Shown one piece after another: positions 7,884 through 16,001 of a stretch of 32,555 nucleotides of DNA. This stretch comes from Pseudomonadota bacterium. Lineage in GTDB: Bacteria; Pseudomonadota; Alphaproteobacteria; Rhizobiales; Hyphomicrobiaceae. A program made the translations under genes and the position numbers. How positions within the stretch are numbered: the first letter of the stretch is position 1; each line of letters opens with the position of its first letter. The stretch spans positions 1 through 32,555 of the forward strand of contig JAFAFW010000029.1 of the NCBI GenBank assembly GCA_023423275.1. Reading direction: 5' to 3'. Below the pieces are notes generated by a model that did no database searches, had not been told where the DNA came from, and worked only from the letters and a program-made list of their open reading frames with translations.

Positions 7884-9095
7884 TCAGAACGGGTTGAGGC
7901 TCGGTTTTGGCGTGAACTTCAAATAGCCGAGGTTCGCGCCGACCCGCAGTCCCAGGCCCGTTCGTATCGGCGCCAGTACGACACCTCCCTTTTTCAGGAA
8001 CGTGATACCGACTCCGCCGACCAGATAGGCTGATCCGTCCACGCCGCCAAAGCGGGCAAACAGGTCATCCGGTCCTGTCATATTGTAGACCAGGAACATG
8101 ACGCGCGATCCCTCGATGCCGAGGTCGTAGCCGAAGGACGGTCCTTGCCAGAAGATCGGGGTTTCTCCTGCAATCTTGGAAACGAGAGATCCCTTGCCGT
8201 ATCGCAGTCCGGCCAGGAATGCCCCGCCGCCTTCTGATCCGAGGATGTATCCATTCGGCCGGCCGTAGTTCTGGAAGGCGTACTCGATAACACTTGCCAG
8301 GTTCGCCGAGATCGATCCGAAAAAGCCGCGACCAGCCGTGCGAATTTCCTCGACTGAATATTCGTATTCCGCGGCCTGCGGCAGATGCGGGGGCAGGTTG
8401 CGCAGGGCGTCCGGTGGCGGGCTGAGATTTGCCACCTCATTGGGTGGCGATTGGTGGACCGTATCGGTTTCCCATGATTTCACAGTGGGGCTCGGAGGCG
8501 CGGTCGGCACAGTCCTTTTCGCCGGAGGCTGTTCCGCGGGAGGCTCGGGGGCGCGGGGCGGTGGCGCTGCTGCTGTCTTGCGCTCGGTCTGCGCCGGCGG
8601 CGCGATCGTAGGGCGTGTGGCGGTGGTGGACGGGGATTGCTCGCCAAGAGCCGCATCGAGACGGGCAGAGACGTGGGCTGCTTTGGCCGTTGTGAGTTCG
8701 ACAAGCTGAGCCGAAACCGTTTTGAGCTTTGCCAGGCGGGCAACGCAGGATTTCTGGTCCGCGACCTCTTCGTCTCCGAGCAGGTCCATGTCGCTCAGCA
8801 GGTTGGCGACCTGTTCGTCCATGGACTGCGCTTCCCGGTCCTGCAGCAAGTCAGCGACCTTGGTGTTCATCTCCGCACTCGACCAGCCGCGTTGCTCGGC
8901 GAGGCGCCGGATTTTTGCCTGAAGCGGTGGTTGATGATTGGCATTGAGTTTGCCGAGCTGGGCGCTCGCGGAATCAATCTGCGCGGCGATCGAAGACTTG
9001 TCGCAAGCCTGGGCGTGCCCCGGGGACGCTGAGAGGATGGCTGCTGCCATGACAGCCGGGAGCGCGGCCATCATCCTGACGAGTGCGCCTCTCAT
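7884..9095 (-). CDS. DUF1134 (EipA-type) envelope protein with long N-terminal extension
   Basis: Encodes 403 residues. Residues 1-29 are a signal peptide ending in HAQA. Residues about 30-130 are helical and charged with two cysteines (ACDKSS and KSCVAR). Residues about 135-235 are Pro/Ala/Thr-rich and probably disordered. Residues 241-403 are a DUF1134 domain: VEEIRTAGRGFFGSISANLA, ILGSEGGGAFLAGLRYGKG, FDLG-like FGYDLGIEGS and GGVGITFLKKGGVVLAPIRTG. DUF1134 is the family of Brucella EipA, a periplasmic protein needed for envelope integrity. EipA itself is only about 200 residues, so the first 240 residues here are extra. ATG at 9095 was chosen because GGAGAC precedes it and it begins the signal peptide; the frame runs 31 codons further upstream. 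Function beyond an envelope role is unknown. Confidence 0.85.
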   Translation of the reverse strand: MRGALVRMMAALPAVMAAAILSASPGHAQACDKSSIAAQIDSASAQLGKLNANHQPPLQAKIRRLAEQRGWSSAEMNTKVADLLQDREAQSMDEQVANLLSDMDLLGDEEVADQKSCVARLAKLKTVSAQLVELTTAKAAHVSARLDAALGEQSPSTTATRPTIAPPAQTERKTAAAPPPRAPEPPAEQPPAKRTVPTAPPSPTVKSWETDTVHQSPPNEVANLSPPPDALRNLPPHLPQAAEYEYSVEEIRTAGRGFFGSISANLASVIEYAFQNYGRPNGYILGSEGGGAFLAGLRYGKGSLVSKIAGETPIFWQGPSFGYDLGIEGSRVMFLVYNMTGPDDLFARFGGVDGSAYLVGGVGITFLKKGGVVLAPIRTGLGLRVGANLGYLKFTPKPSLNPF

Positions 9096-9282
9096 GTCTC
9101 CGCGTTCTCCGTTTTCGAGTCTACGCTCCGGTGCGTTTGCAAGCATCGCGCAGCGTTGCATCACGAGCTTTGCAATCAAAACGTGCATCGTTGCCGCCCC
9201 GGTTGGGTAGCCAGATCAGTATCACCCAGCACGAGCATTATGGCGAAGGCGCGGTGCAGGTTCCGATCCTGCGAGCGGCTGT

Positions 9283-9645
9283 TCAGACGAACGGAAGTTC
9301 CAGCAGACTGAAACCCACCAGGCTGGCGACCAGCGTCCAAAGAAAAGCGCGGCCGCGCTTCGTCTGGCTGGCGCGTTCCAGCACGAGGAGGGCTGCCAGG
9401 GTAGCGGCTGTGGCGAGATTGATGATTACGAGCCCACCGAGACCCAGACCGCGCGAGCCGAGACTACCCTCCAGCAACGTCGCGCCCGCCATGCCGATCA
9501 TCAATCCGCCGATCAGGCGAGGCCATAGGGTGGCTTGAGGCAGGGGCAGGCCAAGCACGCGTGCAGCAACAAGCGGAAGGATCAGAAGGATCACGCCCGC
9601 CGTGAAGCGCAGCAACGTCTCGATCCAAAGCAGCTGCTGAGCCAT
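9283..9645 (-). CDS. Small integral membrane protein of unknown function
   Basis: Encodes 120 residues with about four predicted membrane helices: near residues 8-30 (LLRFTAGVILLILPLVAARVL), 42-60 (RLIGGLMIGMAGATLLEG), 68-90 (LGGLVIINLATAATLAALLVL) and 100-118. Basic KRGR before the last helix suggests a cytosolic loop. I do not recognise a family. The start is ATG at 9645, 16 bases downstream of the lipoprotein stop, so the two are probably one transcript. No clear ribosome-binding site is visible, which favours translational coupling. The 187 bases between it and the DUF1134 start are unassigned. Confidence 0.7.
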   Translation of the reverse strand: MAQQLLWIETLLRFTAGVILLILPLVAARVLGLPLPQATLWPRLIGGLMIGMAGATLLEGSLGSRGLGLGGLVIINLATAATLAALLVLERASQTKRGRAFLWTLVASLVGFSLLELPFV

Positions 9646-9660
9646 ATATGCGATGAATGG

Positions 9661-10236
9661 CTAACGGCTGTTATCACGCCGCTGCATCTCGTCCCACAGT
9701 TTATCGGCCTGCCAGGGCTTTTGTTCGGTGCTGTCCACCAGGCCGGAGAACAACCCGCCGCCTTGTGCTTCCTGCTTCTTCGGCGTCGGCGTGAAGTCTC
9801 CCGCCAGATGGCGGTTGAGATCGGTCTTGATCTCGCTCGCCCTGGACTTGCTGCAGTAATCGGCCTCGGCCGTTGTCGCCTTGAGCACTGCCCCGCGGAT
9901 ATGATCGTACTCGCGCTCAATTTTCTGAAGCTGGTCTGGTGCGGCACCCTGAGATGCTTCAGCGGCCAGGAAGTTCGACCGCAGTTTCGCCGGATCGAAA
10001 TAGAACCCGCACCGCGAGGCGCGCGCCGATGTTGCACCCACTTGGATCGCGCGTGAGGTCGGGTCACTCGGCGGTGGCGCCGCGGGGAGCGCAGCCGTAC
10101 TGCCAGTTGCGGCCGTCCCTGCCACAGCCGGTTCGCTTCCGCCGGTCAGCGAGGCGGTCGTCAGGGCGCTGGACCCACACCCGGCCAAGGCCAGGGCGGA
10201 GGCAGCGAGGAGAATCACTGTGCGAGTGTCCGTCAT
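9661..10236 (-). CDS. Predicted lipoprotein of unknown function
   Basis: Encodes 191 residues. The N-terminus has a lipoprotein signal with lipobox LAGC and C20 as the lipidated residue. G and S follow at +2 and +3, which favours outer membrane sorting under the E. coli rule. Residues about 21-65 are Ala/Thr/Ser/Pro-rich linker. The remainder is mostly helical and includes CGFYFDPAKLRSNFLAAEA and a second cysteine in ADYCSKSRASEIKTDLNRHLAG, then a charged C-terminus. No family is recognised. It heads a likely two-gene unit with the small membrane protein. Start ATG at 10236 begins the signal peptide directly. Confidence 0.8.
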   Translation of the reverse strand: MTDTRTVILLAASALALAGCGSSALTTASLTGGSEPAVAGTAATGSTAALPAAPPPSDPTSRAIQVGATSARASRCGFYFDPAKLRSNFLAAEASQGAAPDQLQKIEREYDHIRGAVLKATTAEADYCSKSRASEIKTDLNRHLAGDFTPTPKKQEAQGGGLFSGLVDSTEQKPWQADKLWDEMQRRDNSR

Positions 10237-10469
10237 AAGAGCACTTTGCGCGAAATCCAGGCTCGGTCAATCGACGTCAGGTGGATGCCCACATTGAGCC
10301 TAATCTGTGGCGCGTTTGCGGATCACGGGGCGATTATGGCTTTGCGGCCACGATCACGCCAGCCCGAGGCATCCGCTGCGGTGATTATTTCGCAACGCAA
10401 ATGTCGGAATGCATGCCACGCCATCGTCCTTGGGGGCATCGAGCCACTGCAACAGACAGGAGACCCGAG

Positions 10470-10901
10470 ATGAAAGTCATGGTCATCGTCAAGGCGAGCA
10501 AGTCCTCCGAAGCCGGCGAGATGCCAAGTACCGAGTTGCTGACGGATATGGGCAATTTCAACGAGGAACTCGTGAAAGCCGGGCTTATGCTCGCCGGCGA
10601 CGGTCTGCACCCGACGAGCAAGGGCAAGCGGGTGCGCTTTTCCGGCAAGAACCGCACCGTGATCGACGGTCCGTTCACCGAGACCAAGGAGATCATCGCC
10701 GGTTATTGGATCTGGAAGGTCAAGGACATGGATGAGGCCGTCGCCTGGGTGAAGCGCTGCCCCAATCCGCATATGGAAGACTGCGAGATCGAAATCCGCC
10801 CTGTGTTCGAGATGGAAGACTTCGGCGAGGCGATGACGCCGGACCTGCGCGCGCAGGAAGAACGGTTGATGACGGAGGCCAGGAAAAACGCGGCATCTTG
10901 A
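10470..10901 (+). CDS. YciI/DGPF-domain protein
   Basis: Encodes 143 residues of the YCII-related (DGPF) family, a dimeric alpha/beta ferredoxin-like fold. The start MKVMVIVKASKSSEAGEMP, the central DGPFTETKEIIAGYWIWKV with the family's name-giving D-G-P-F, and DEAVAWVKRCPNPH are all as expected. Relatives are often encoded beside ECF sigma factors, but none is present here. The biochemical role of the family is unsettled; an enzyme role has been proposed from conserved His and Asp residues. ATG at 10470 follows AGGAGA at a good distance; an in-frame extension of 63 codons upstream is unlike the family and was rejected. It lies alone between divergent and co-directional envelope genes. Confidence 0.88.
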   Translation: MKVMVIVKASKSSEAGEMPSTELLTDMGNFNEELVKAGLMLAGDGLHPTSKGKRVRFSGKNRTVIDGPFTETKEIIAGYWIWKVKDMDEAVAWVKRCPNPHMEDCEIEIRPVFEMEDFGEAMTPDLRAQEERLMTEARKNAAS

Positions 10902-11030
10902 TCCGTCGACGGCGCATTGCGGGCTATCTCCGTAATACGACTAGCTTTTCACCCGTCTTTCGCCGCAAAGTGGCTGCACTGTGAGATTCGGTCCGGCATT
11001 GTTGACGTCGCCTGAACGGGCGAAGCGCTG

Positions 11031-12179
11031 ATGATCCGGGCCGGATGGCGATGGCAGCACGCGGTGCGCGAACGCATGAGATTGGGTGGACCTGTACTCT
11101 GGGCCCTGGGCGCCGTGACCTCGATTGCGAGTGCCATGGGCACGCTTGCGCTCGACCACGCGGGCATCATCAGGCTGGGACCGGTCGAGGAACTGACCGA
11201 CGCCCGGATCATGTCGTTCGAGATCATTCCTCCGCAGCCCACCGATCCGGTTCGCCGCTTTGCTTATGTATCTCTCGACGCCGGCCGGCTGTCGGTTCCA
11301 CCTCCGCGGCCTGTAACGGTGACCCTCGAAGCCGAGCCTGCCGAGGGCGACGATACGCTGCCGGAGGAGGTCATCGCGGCCGCGATGCCCGAAGCGCCGG
11401 AGCCGGAAGCCGAGATTGCGGATCCCTGGGTCGTCGAGACGCGTCCCAACAAGACGGCTCCTGAGAAGCCGACGCGGCTCGGTGGCGCCTATTCCAAGCG
11501 GCTGCCGGCTGATCACCTGCTCGACGATCCGCGGCTGACGCGGCGTCTGGCGCAGATTTCCCCGGGTGCCAGTCGGCGTCTGGATGCGAAGTTCCGCGCC
11601 GCGAATGCCGATTGGCAGCCGGCCGATGTCGCGCTCGTGGCCATCAAGGATGAGAAGGTCCTCGAACTCCACGCGCGGCCAGAAGGTGGCGAATGGAAGT
11701 TCATCCATCGCTATCCGGTGCTGGCGGCCAGCGGCAAAACCGGCCCCAAACTGCGCCAGGGCGACCGGCAGGTTCCGGAAGGCGTCTACAACATCTCGTT
11801 CCTGAACCCGAACAGCAAGTATCACGTCTCGCTGCGGGTCAATTATCCCAACAGCTTCGACCGCGAGATGGCCGCCCAGGAAGGCCGTGGCAATCTCGGT
11901 GGCGATATCATGATCCACGGCAAGGCCGTCTCGGCCGGATGTCTGGCCGTGGGCGACGAGGCCGCGGAGGAGTTGTTCCTGCTCGCGGCGCAGACGGGCC
12001 TGTCGAACATCAAGGTGATCATTGCACCCACCGATTTCCGCCGCCGCAGCACGCCGACGGTCGAAGCCGCTGTCCAGCCCAAGTGGCTACCGAAGCTCTA
12101 TTCGGAAGTGGCGGTCGCAATGGCTGATTATAAAGCCCCACCGCCCAGCATCGGCCTGCTGTCGTATTTCTGGAATTGA
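11031..12179 (+). CDS. L,D-transpeptidase-fold (YkuD/YafK) periplasmic protein
   Basis: Encodes 382 residues. One N-terminal membrane anchor or uncleaved signal (about 18-42) is followed by a Pro/Glu-rich linker (about 90-150). The catalytic domain spans about 200-345 with the YkuD signature: H296, S301 and C304 in IMIHGKAVSAGCLAVGDE. The line KYHVSLRVNYPNSFD marks the YafK (DpaA-like) branch. YkuD enzymes make or cut 3-3 and lipoprotein crosslinks in peptidoglycan through the cysteine; E. coli DpaA/YafK releases Braun lipoprotein from the wall. The catalytic cysteine and histidine are present, so an active enzyme is likely. Either a transpeptidase or amidase role is possible. Start ATG at 11031 lacks a strong ribosome-binding site. 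It is followed after 57 bases by an outer membrane protein gene. Confidence 0.87.
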   Translation: MIRAGWRWQHAVRERMRLGGPVLWALGAVTSIASAMGTLALDHAGIIRLGPVEELTDARIMSFEIIPPQPTDPVRRFAYVSLDAGRLSVPPPRPVTVTLEAEPAEGDDTLPEEVIAAAMPEAPEPEAEIADPWVVETRPNKTAPEKPTRLGGAYSKRLPADHLLDDPRLTRRLAQISPGASRRLDAKFRAANADWQPADVALVAIKDEKVLELHARPEGGEWKFIHRYPVLAASGKTGPKLRQGDRQVPEGVYNISFLNPNSKYHVSLRVNYPNSFDREMAAQEGRGNLGGDIMIHGKAVSAGCLAVGDEAAEELFLLAAQTGLSNIKVIIAPTDFRRRSTPTVEAAVQPKWLPKLYSEVAVAMADYKAPPPSIGLLSYFWN

Positions 12180-12236
12180 CCCGGTCTTAGAGATTCAAGC
12201 CGAATCGCATACCATTCTCCCTAGTAAGGGGGGAAT

Positions 12237-12992
12237 ATGCGAAAATGTATCGGCGCGGCGGCTGGGCTGCTGCTGTCCATTGCATTTACCGGAGCGAGCA
12301 GCGCTCATGCCGCGGACGTGCCTGATGGGCCGCCCGTCACCTGGACAGGCTTTTATCTCGGCGGGAATGCGGGATACGCCTGGAGCAACGCGGATTTCTC
12401 GATCAAGCAAACCGGCAGTTGGGTTGGGTCACTAGCCGATCTTGCCGCCGCCACGAACGGTAGCGTGGACCTGAACGGCAAGACTTTCGGCGGTCAGCTT
12501 GGATACAACCTGCAACAGGGTATCTGGGTGTGGGGCATCGAGGCCGACCTTGGATCTCTGTCGACGGATGCCAGCCGCGCTGGCGGCAGTATTCCCATCA
12601 CATCGATCGTATCTTTTTCACAGCGTGCCGAGGTGTCCTGGATGGCTTCTATCCGTGGCCGGCTGGGTATCACTGTCGATCGTGCACTGCTGTATGCAAC
12701 TGCGGGTGTGGCCTTTGCTGATTGGGACCTCGAAATGCGTATGACGGCGGCTGGCGATTCAACGGCCGTTTTTCGCGAGTCATCCGTGCAGGCCGGCTGG
12801 ATTATCGGCGGTGGGATCGCGTATGTCGTCGATCAGAATTGGAGTGTAAAGGCGGAGTACCTTTATGCTGACTTCGGCGATGCGAAGGGATCATCCATTT
12901 TCCCACCTCCCGCGAATGCCAACTTTACGCACGATCATAAAGTGGATCTCGAGACGCAGATTTTGCGCGCAGGCCTCAACTACACGTTCTGA
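12237..12992 (+). CDS. Omp25/Omp31-type outer membrane beta-barrel protein
   Basis: Encodes 251 residues. A signal peptide (1-25, cleavage after AHA) is followed by VTWTGFYLGGNAGYAWSNAD, the hallmark first strand of the Omp25/31/RopB family. Alternating amphipathic strands follow, including GGQLGYNLQQGIWVWGIEADLG, ASIRGRLGITVDRALLYATAGVAFAD and NWSVKAEYLYADFGD. The chain ends in NYTF, with the terminal Phe recognised by the BAM assembly machinery. The predicted barrel has eight strands. Such proteins are abundant structural or porin-like proteins of Hyphomicrobiales outer membranes. A strong ribosome-binding sequence (AAGGGGGG) just before ATG 12237 fits high expression. It may be co-transcribed with the L,D-transpeptidase gene upstream. 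Confidence 0.9.
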   Translation: MRKCIGAAAGLLLSIAFTGASSAHAADVPDGPPVTWTGFYLGGNAGYAWSNADFSIKQTGSWVGSLADLAAATNGSVDLNGKTFGGQLGYNLQQGIWVWGIEADLGSLSTDASRAGGSIPITSIVSFSQRAEVSWMASIRGRLGITVDRALLYATAGVAFADWDLEMRMTAAGDSTAVFRESSVQAGWIIGGGIAYVVDQNWSVKAEYLYADFGDAKGSSIFPPPANANFTHDHKVDLETQILRAGLNYTF

Positions 12993-13278
12993 GAGGGGGC
13001 TCGGTTCGTTCGTCATCCGCGGAGGGCATGAACCGGCGACCACCAGCTCGTTCTGCGGCAGAGGAAACCCGCACTGCAATCATCGAACGAATGTGAGATA
13101 GATGCGAAGGGCGTAGGTGTCCGGTATGAGTGGGTCCATCGTGAGATGGTCCTCCAGAATTTATCGCACCCGCTTTCGTTTCCTGGCACACGTAGTGCCA
13201 ACCGTCGCCCAAGACAACTATGAGCGTACATCATCTGCCGCGCTTGCGGTCGAGCTAGGCGAGAGTTTACCTCGCCAT
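12993..13278. other. Intergenic stretch without recognised content
   Basis: This 286-base convergent gap lies between the Omp25-like gene and the DUF1801 gene. I see no open frame with family likeness, no REP unit and no stem with a T tract. It may contain rho-dependent termination signals for both genes. Confidence 0.5.
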
Positions 13279-14154
13279 TCACATCCTCTCGCCCGGCAAC
13301 TGCCTCGCCTGCTTTGCCCAGTTCGTGAGCTGCGCGTCGTCCAGTTCGTCGTTCTCGTAGATGTCGAGGTAGCGCACCTCCTTCTGTTTCGACGTGCCCG
13401 GAGGAACAGGGTTCAGCGATGTGCCGCGGAAGAAGGCGACTTTCACGTACTTTGCGAAGCAATGGTAACTCATGAACCACGTCTTCTCCTCGACGCCGTA
13501 GAAGGGCGAGTTCCATTTCACGGCTTTGCGCACGCCGGGCACAGCGCGCGTGATGAGCGCGTCCAGGCGGCGGCCGAGGTCACGTTTCCAGCCGGGCATG
13601 GCGTCGATATAGGCCTGGACCGGCGCGTCGCCGTAGCCCTTCGCGATCTGCGGATTGCCGCCTGAGAGCAGCTTGGGTTCTTTGGACATCGTGGGTAGTT
13701 TGCCATTGAGGTTCAATGCAACCGCAGCGCGGATGAGCTTTTTGAGAGCCGCTTCGTTGATCTTCTCGCCCTCGCCGATGTCGATCGCGCGACGGACGTT
13801 GCCCTCAAGACTGGAATTGAAGAGCCCGGACGGATCGTCCAGCGCGGCGCCCTTGGCGAAGGTCAGCTTCACGGCGCTCTTGTAGGTCTCGCCGGTGCAG
13901 ATGATGCCCGCGTGCTCCCACACGGGAACGCCCTTCGGGTCCGACGGCTTTCTCCACTTCACCGCCTCGACCACATCGGGATCGGCATCGCGGATGAGCT
14001 TGCGGACGCGTGCGAGCACGTCTCCGCGCCAGTCGCCAAGGCTCGCGATTTTTTCGTCGATCAGTGTTGCGGTGGCTTCCTCCGTGGTGCGTAGCGGGCT
14101 CTTATCGGCCTTCGCGGCAGGTTTCGCTGACTTGATCGAAGTTTTGCTGGCCAT
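13279..14154 (-). CDS. Protein with two tandem DUF1801 domains
   Basis: Encodes 291 residues. After a Lys/Ala-rich tail (1-25), two DUF1801 (YdhG-like, frataxin-resembling fold) copies follow. Copy one (about 30-150) has EAVKWRKPSDPKGVPVWEHAGIIC. Copy two (about 175-285) has KAVKWNSPFYGVEEKTWFMSYHCFAKYVKVAFFRG. The repeated A-V-K-W core at 64-67 and 211-214 shows internal duplication. Most family members carry one domain of about 120-140 residues. An iron-related role has been suggested for some relatives by fold similarity, without proof here. Start ATG at 14154 has a distant GGAG. The gene stands alone, flanked by an intergenic stretch and a REP-like unit. Confidence 0.85.
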   Translation of the reverse strand: MASKTSIKSAKPAAKADKSPLRTTEEATATLIDEKIASLGDWRGDVLARVRKLIRDADPDVVEAVKWRKPSDPKGVPVWEHAGIICTGETYKSAVKLTFAKGAALDDPSGLFNSSLEGNVRRAIDIGEGEKINEAALKKLIRAAVALNLNGKLPTMSKEPKLLSGGNPQIAKGYGDAPVQAYIDAMPGWKRDLGRRLDALITRAVPGVRKAVKWNSPFYGVEEKTWFMSYHCFAKYVKVAFFRGTSLNPVPPGTSKQKEVRYLDIYENDELDDAQLTNWAKQARQLPGERM

Positions 14155-14189
14155 TGTTTCACTCGCTCCGTGCTACCACGGCAACCTTG

Positions 14190-14219
14190 CATGGATCCCA
14201 GCCTACGCCGGGATGACGG
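14190..14219. repeat. Single REP-like unit
   Basis: ATGGATCCCAGCCTACGCCGGGATGACGG is a degenerate copy of the window's REP-like palindrome in the CTGG to GACGG orientation, with stem ATCCC and GGGAT. No facing partner is visible nearby. It lies in the 130 bases upstream of the DUF1801 gene. Confidence 0.6.
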
Positions 14220-14284
14220 TTTGAGTGTGGCATAGGAATTAGGTGTCCGTGACGCGGCGTAGCGAAGGGCCATCGTGACGTCAA

Positions 14285-14753
14285 TCAACGCCGCTCATCT
14301 ACGCTTTCTGCGCTGAACTCGCCGGTTCGTTCGTCCAAGTCTGTAAGCTTCATAACCAGCGTCGGTTGAATATATCGATATAGAATCTGGCGCGGCCGAG
14401 CCTTCGGATCTTTGGCAACGACGAAGACGGCGCGAAACAATCCATCGCAGCTATGGCGCGCATGGACGAGTTTTTTTGTTCCGATCCCGATTCCCCGGCA
14501 GGTCTTTCCAAAAATGGACGTCATCACCGAAGACGTCGATCTTCAGCTTGTTTCCGCTGCGGTGAATTTGGTCCTTCCATAATGTCAGGACCACCGTTCG
14601 GCCGTCCGGAGTTTGAGCGCTCCACGCCCATCGTGGATTGACAGCCACAGCATCGAAATGGGCGAAGCCTTCTTTTAATGTCCGTAGTCTGATTATACCT
14701 TGGCTCTGACCGAAAATTCTGATTCGGACAAATCCAAACTGGGAGTTTTTCAC
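14285..14753 (-). pseudogene. Frameshifted gene of unknown function (one extra A in an A7 run)
   Basis: Two overlapping minus-strand frames look like the two halves of one protein. The 5' part (14753 down to about 14478) reads LKEGFAHFDAVAVNPRWAWSAQTPDGRTVVLTLWKDQI and then shifts; the 3' part (about 14477 down to 14285) reads KKLVHARHSCDGLFRAVFVVAKDPKARPRQI and ends MKLTDLDERTGEFSAESVDERR. Both read through AAAAAAA at 14477-14471. Removing one A joins them into about 155 residues. I recall hypothetical proteins of this layout (a tryptophan-rich N-terminal part, then an R-V-VAKDP segment, then MKLT-LDE-TGEF), but I cannot name a function. The GTG at 14753 is a guess for the start. A sequencing error in the homopolymer would give the same picture. 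Confidence 0.65.
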
Positions 14754-14804
14754 CGATATCGATCGTCCGGAACCCAGACAACCAAAAAGGAAAGGGCGGC
14801 CGCA

Positions 14805-15980
14805 CTATCGCATCAATTCCCGCATAGCCTCATCCAGTCCCTCAAGTGTCAGCGGGTACATGCGGCCCTCGAAAAGATCGCGGATCAGCTTGATCGAGGG
14901 TGTCCAGCTCCAGTTCTGCTCGGGAATAGGGTTGAGCCAGACGGCGTGGGAATAGACGTCCGTGACGCGGCGCAGCCATTGGGCGCCGGGTTCCTCGTTC
15001 ATGTGCTCCACGGAGCCGCCCGGGATGGTGATTTCGTAGGGACTCATGGAGGCATCGCCGACGAAGATCACTTTATAGTCGGATGGGTAGGTGTGCAGCA
15101 CGTCCCATGTCGGTGTGCGGTCGGAATGGCGGCGCGCGTTGTCCTTCCACACACCTTCGTAAAGGCAGTTGTGGAAGTAGAAATATTCGAGGTGCTTGAA
15201 CTCGGTGCGGGCGGCCGAGAACAGTTCCTCCGCGCCCTTGATGTGCCAGTCCATCGAACCGCCGATGTCGAAGAACATCAGCACCTTGACGGTGTTGCGG
15301 CGCTCCGGCCGCATATGGATGTCGAGGTAGCCCTTGTGGGCCGTGCCCTTGATGGTGCCGTCGAGGTCGAGTTCCTCCGCGGCACCTTCGCGGGCGAAGC
15401 GGCGCAGACGGCGCAGCGCGACCTTGATGTTGCGGGTGCCGAGTTCGACGGTGTCGTCGAGGTCGCGGAACTCGCGCTTGTCCCACACCTTGATGGCGCG
15501 GAAGTTGCGGTTTTCCTTCTGGCCGATGCGGATGCCCGCGGGGTTGTAGCCGTAGGCGCCGTAAGGGGAGGTGCCGCCGGTGCCGATCCATTTCGAGCCG
15601 CCCTGGTGGCGGCCCTTCTGTTCGGCGAGGCGCTTCTGCAGCTCCTCCATGATCTTTTCCCAGCCGCCCAGTTCCTCGATCTTCTTCTTCTCCTCGTCAG
15701 AGAGGTAGAGCTGGCTGACGGCGCGCAGCCACTCCTCGGGGATCTGCGCTTCGGCGGCCTCGCTCATCAGGTCGAGGCCCTTGAAGACGTGGCCGAACAC
15801 CTGGTCGAAACGGTCGAGATGGCGCTCGTCCTTCACCAGCGTGGCGCGGGACAGGTAGTAGAAGTCCTGCACGCGGCGGCCCGCCAGGTCGGCTTGCAGC
15901 GCCTCCATCAGCGTCAGGTACTCCTTGAGGGAGACCGGCACGCGGGCGGCGCGCAGCTCGTGGAAGAAGGTGGCGAACAT
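14805..15980 (-). CDS. VWA domain protein, CoxE-like
   Basis: Encodes 391 residues of the CoxE-like von Willebrand A family. The N-terminal 130 residues are helical (FFHELRAARVPVSLKEYLTLMEAL), followed by a basic linker with GTGGTSPYGAYGYNP. The VWA domain starts near 230, with the MIDAS metal site D238-x-G240-x-S242 in FFDIGGSMDWH and a later VGDASMSPYE segment. Length fits the family. Relatives normally work with a MoxR AAA+ ATPase as a chaperone that inserts metals or activates a partner complex, and the ATPase gene is usually adjacent. No such gene is in this window. It lies 21 bases after the enolase-superfamily gene on the same strand and may share its transcript. Start ATG at 15980 follows AGGAGA. 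Confidence 0.88.
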   Translation of the reverse strand: MFATFFHELRAARVPVSLKEYLTLMEALQADLAGRRVQDFYYLSRATLVKDERHLDRFDQVFGHVFKGLDLMSEAAEAQIPEEWLRAVSQLYLSDEEKKKIEELGGWEKIMEELQKRLAEQKGRHQGGSKWIGTGGTSPYGAYGYNPAGIRIGQKENRNFRAIKVWDKREFRDLDDTVELGTRNIKVALRRLRRFAREGAAEELDLDGTIKGTAHKGYLDIHMRPERRNTVKVLMFFDIGGSMDWHIKGAEELFSAARTEFKHLEYFYFHNCLYEGVWKDNARRHSDRTPTWDVLHTYPSDYKVIFVGDASMSPYEITIPGGSVEHMNEEPGAQWLRRVTDVYSHAVWLNPIPEQNWSWTPSIKLIRDLFEGRMYPLTLEGLDEAMRELMR

Positions 15981-16001
15981 GGGCGCGCGGTGTCTCCTGG
16001 C

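Noticed and set aside
7873..7888. TCTGAG-AAGG-CTCAGA hairpin in the convergent gap after the small secreted protein gene
   Set aside because: The 6-bp stem has no T tract on either strand and overlaps the stop codon of the DUF1134 gene; too weak to call a terminator.
9176..9238. Short minus-strand frame (20 codons) upstream of the DUF1134 gene, considered as a leader peptide
   Set aside because: It has no ribosome-binding site and no attenuator-like structure between it and the gene.
9193..9280. tRNA-like fold: GCAGG/CCTGC arm with a TTC loop and outer arms GCCGCCC and GAGCGGC pairing at six of seven positions
   Set aside because: The loop TTCCGAT breaks the TTCRANY rule, the D arm would have only a four-base loop, no anticodon arm forms, and no CCA end follows. 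Chance pairing in GC-rich DNA is more likely.
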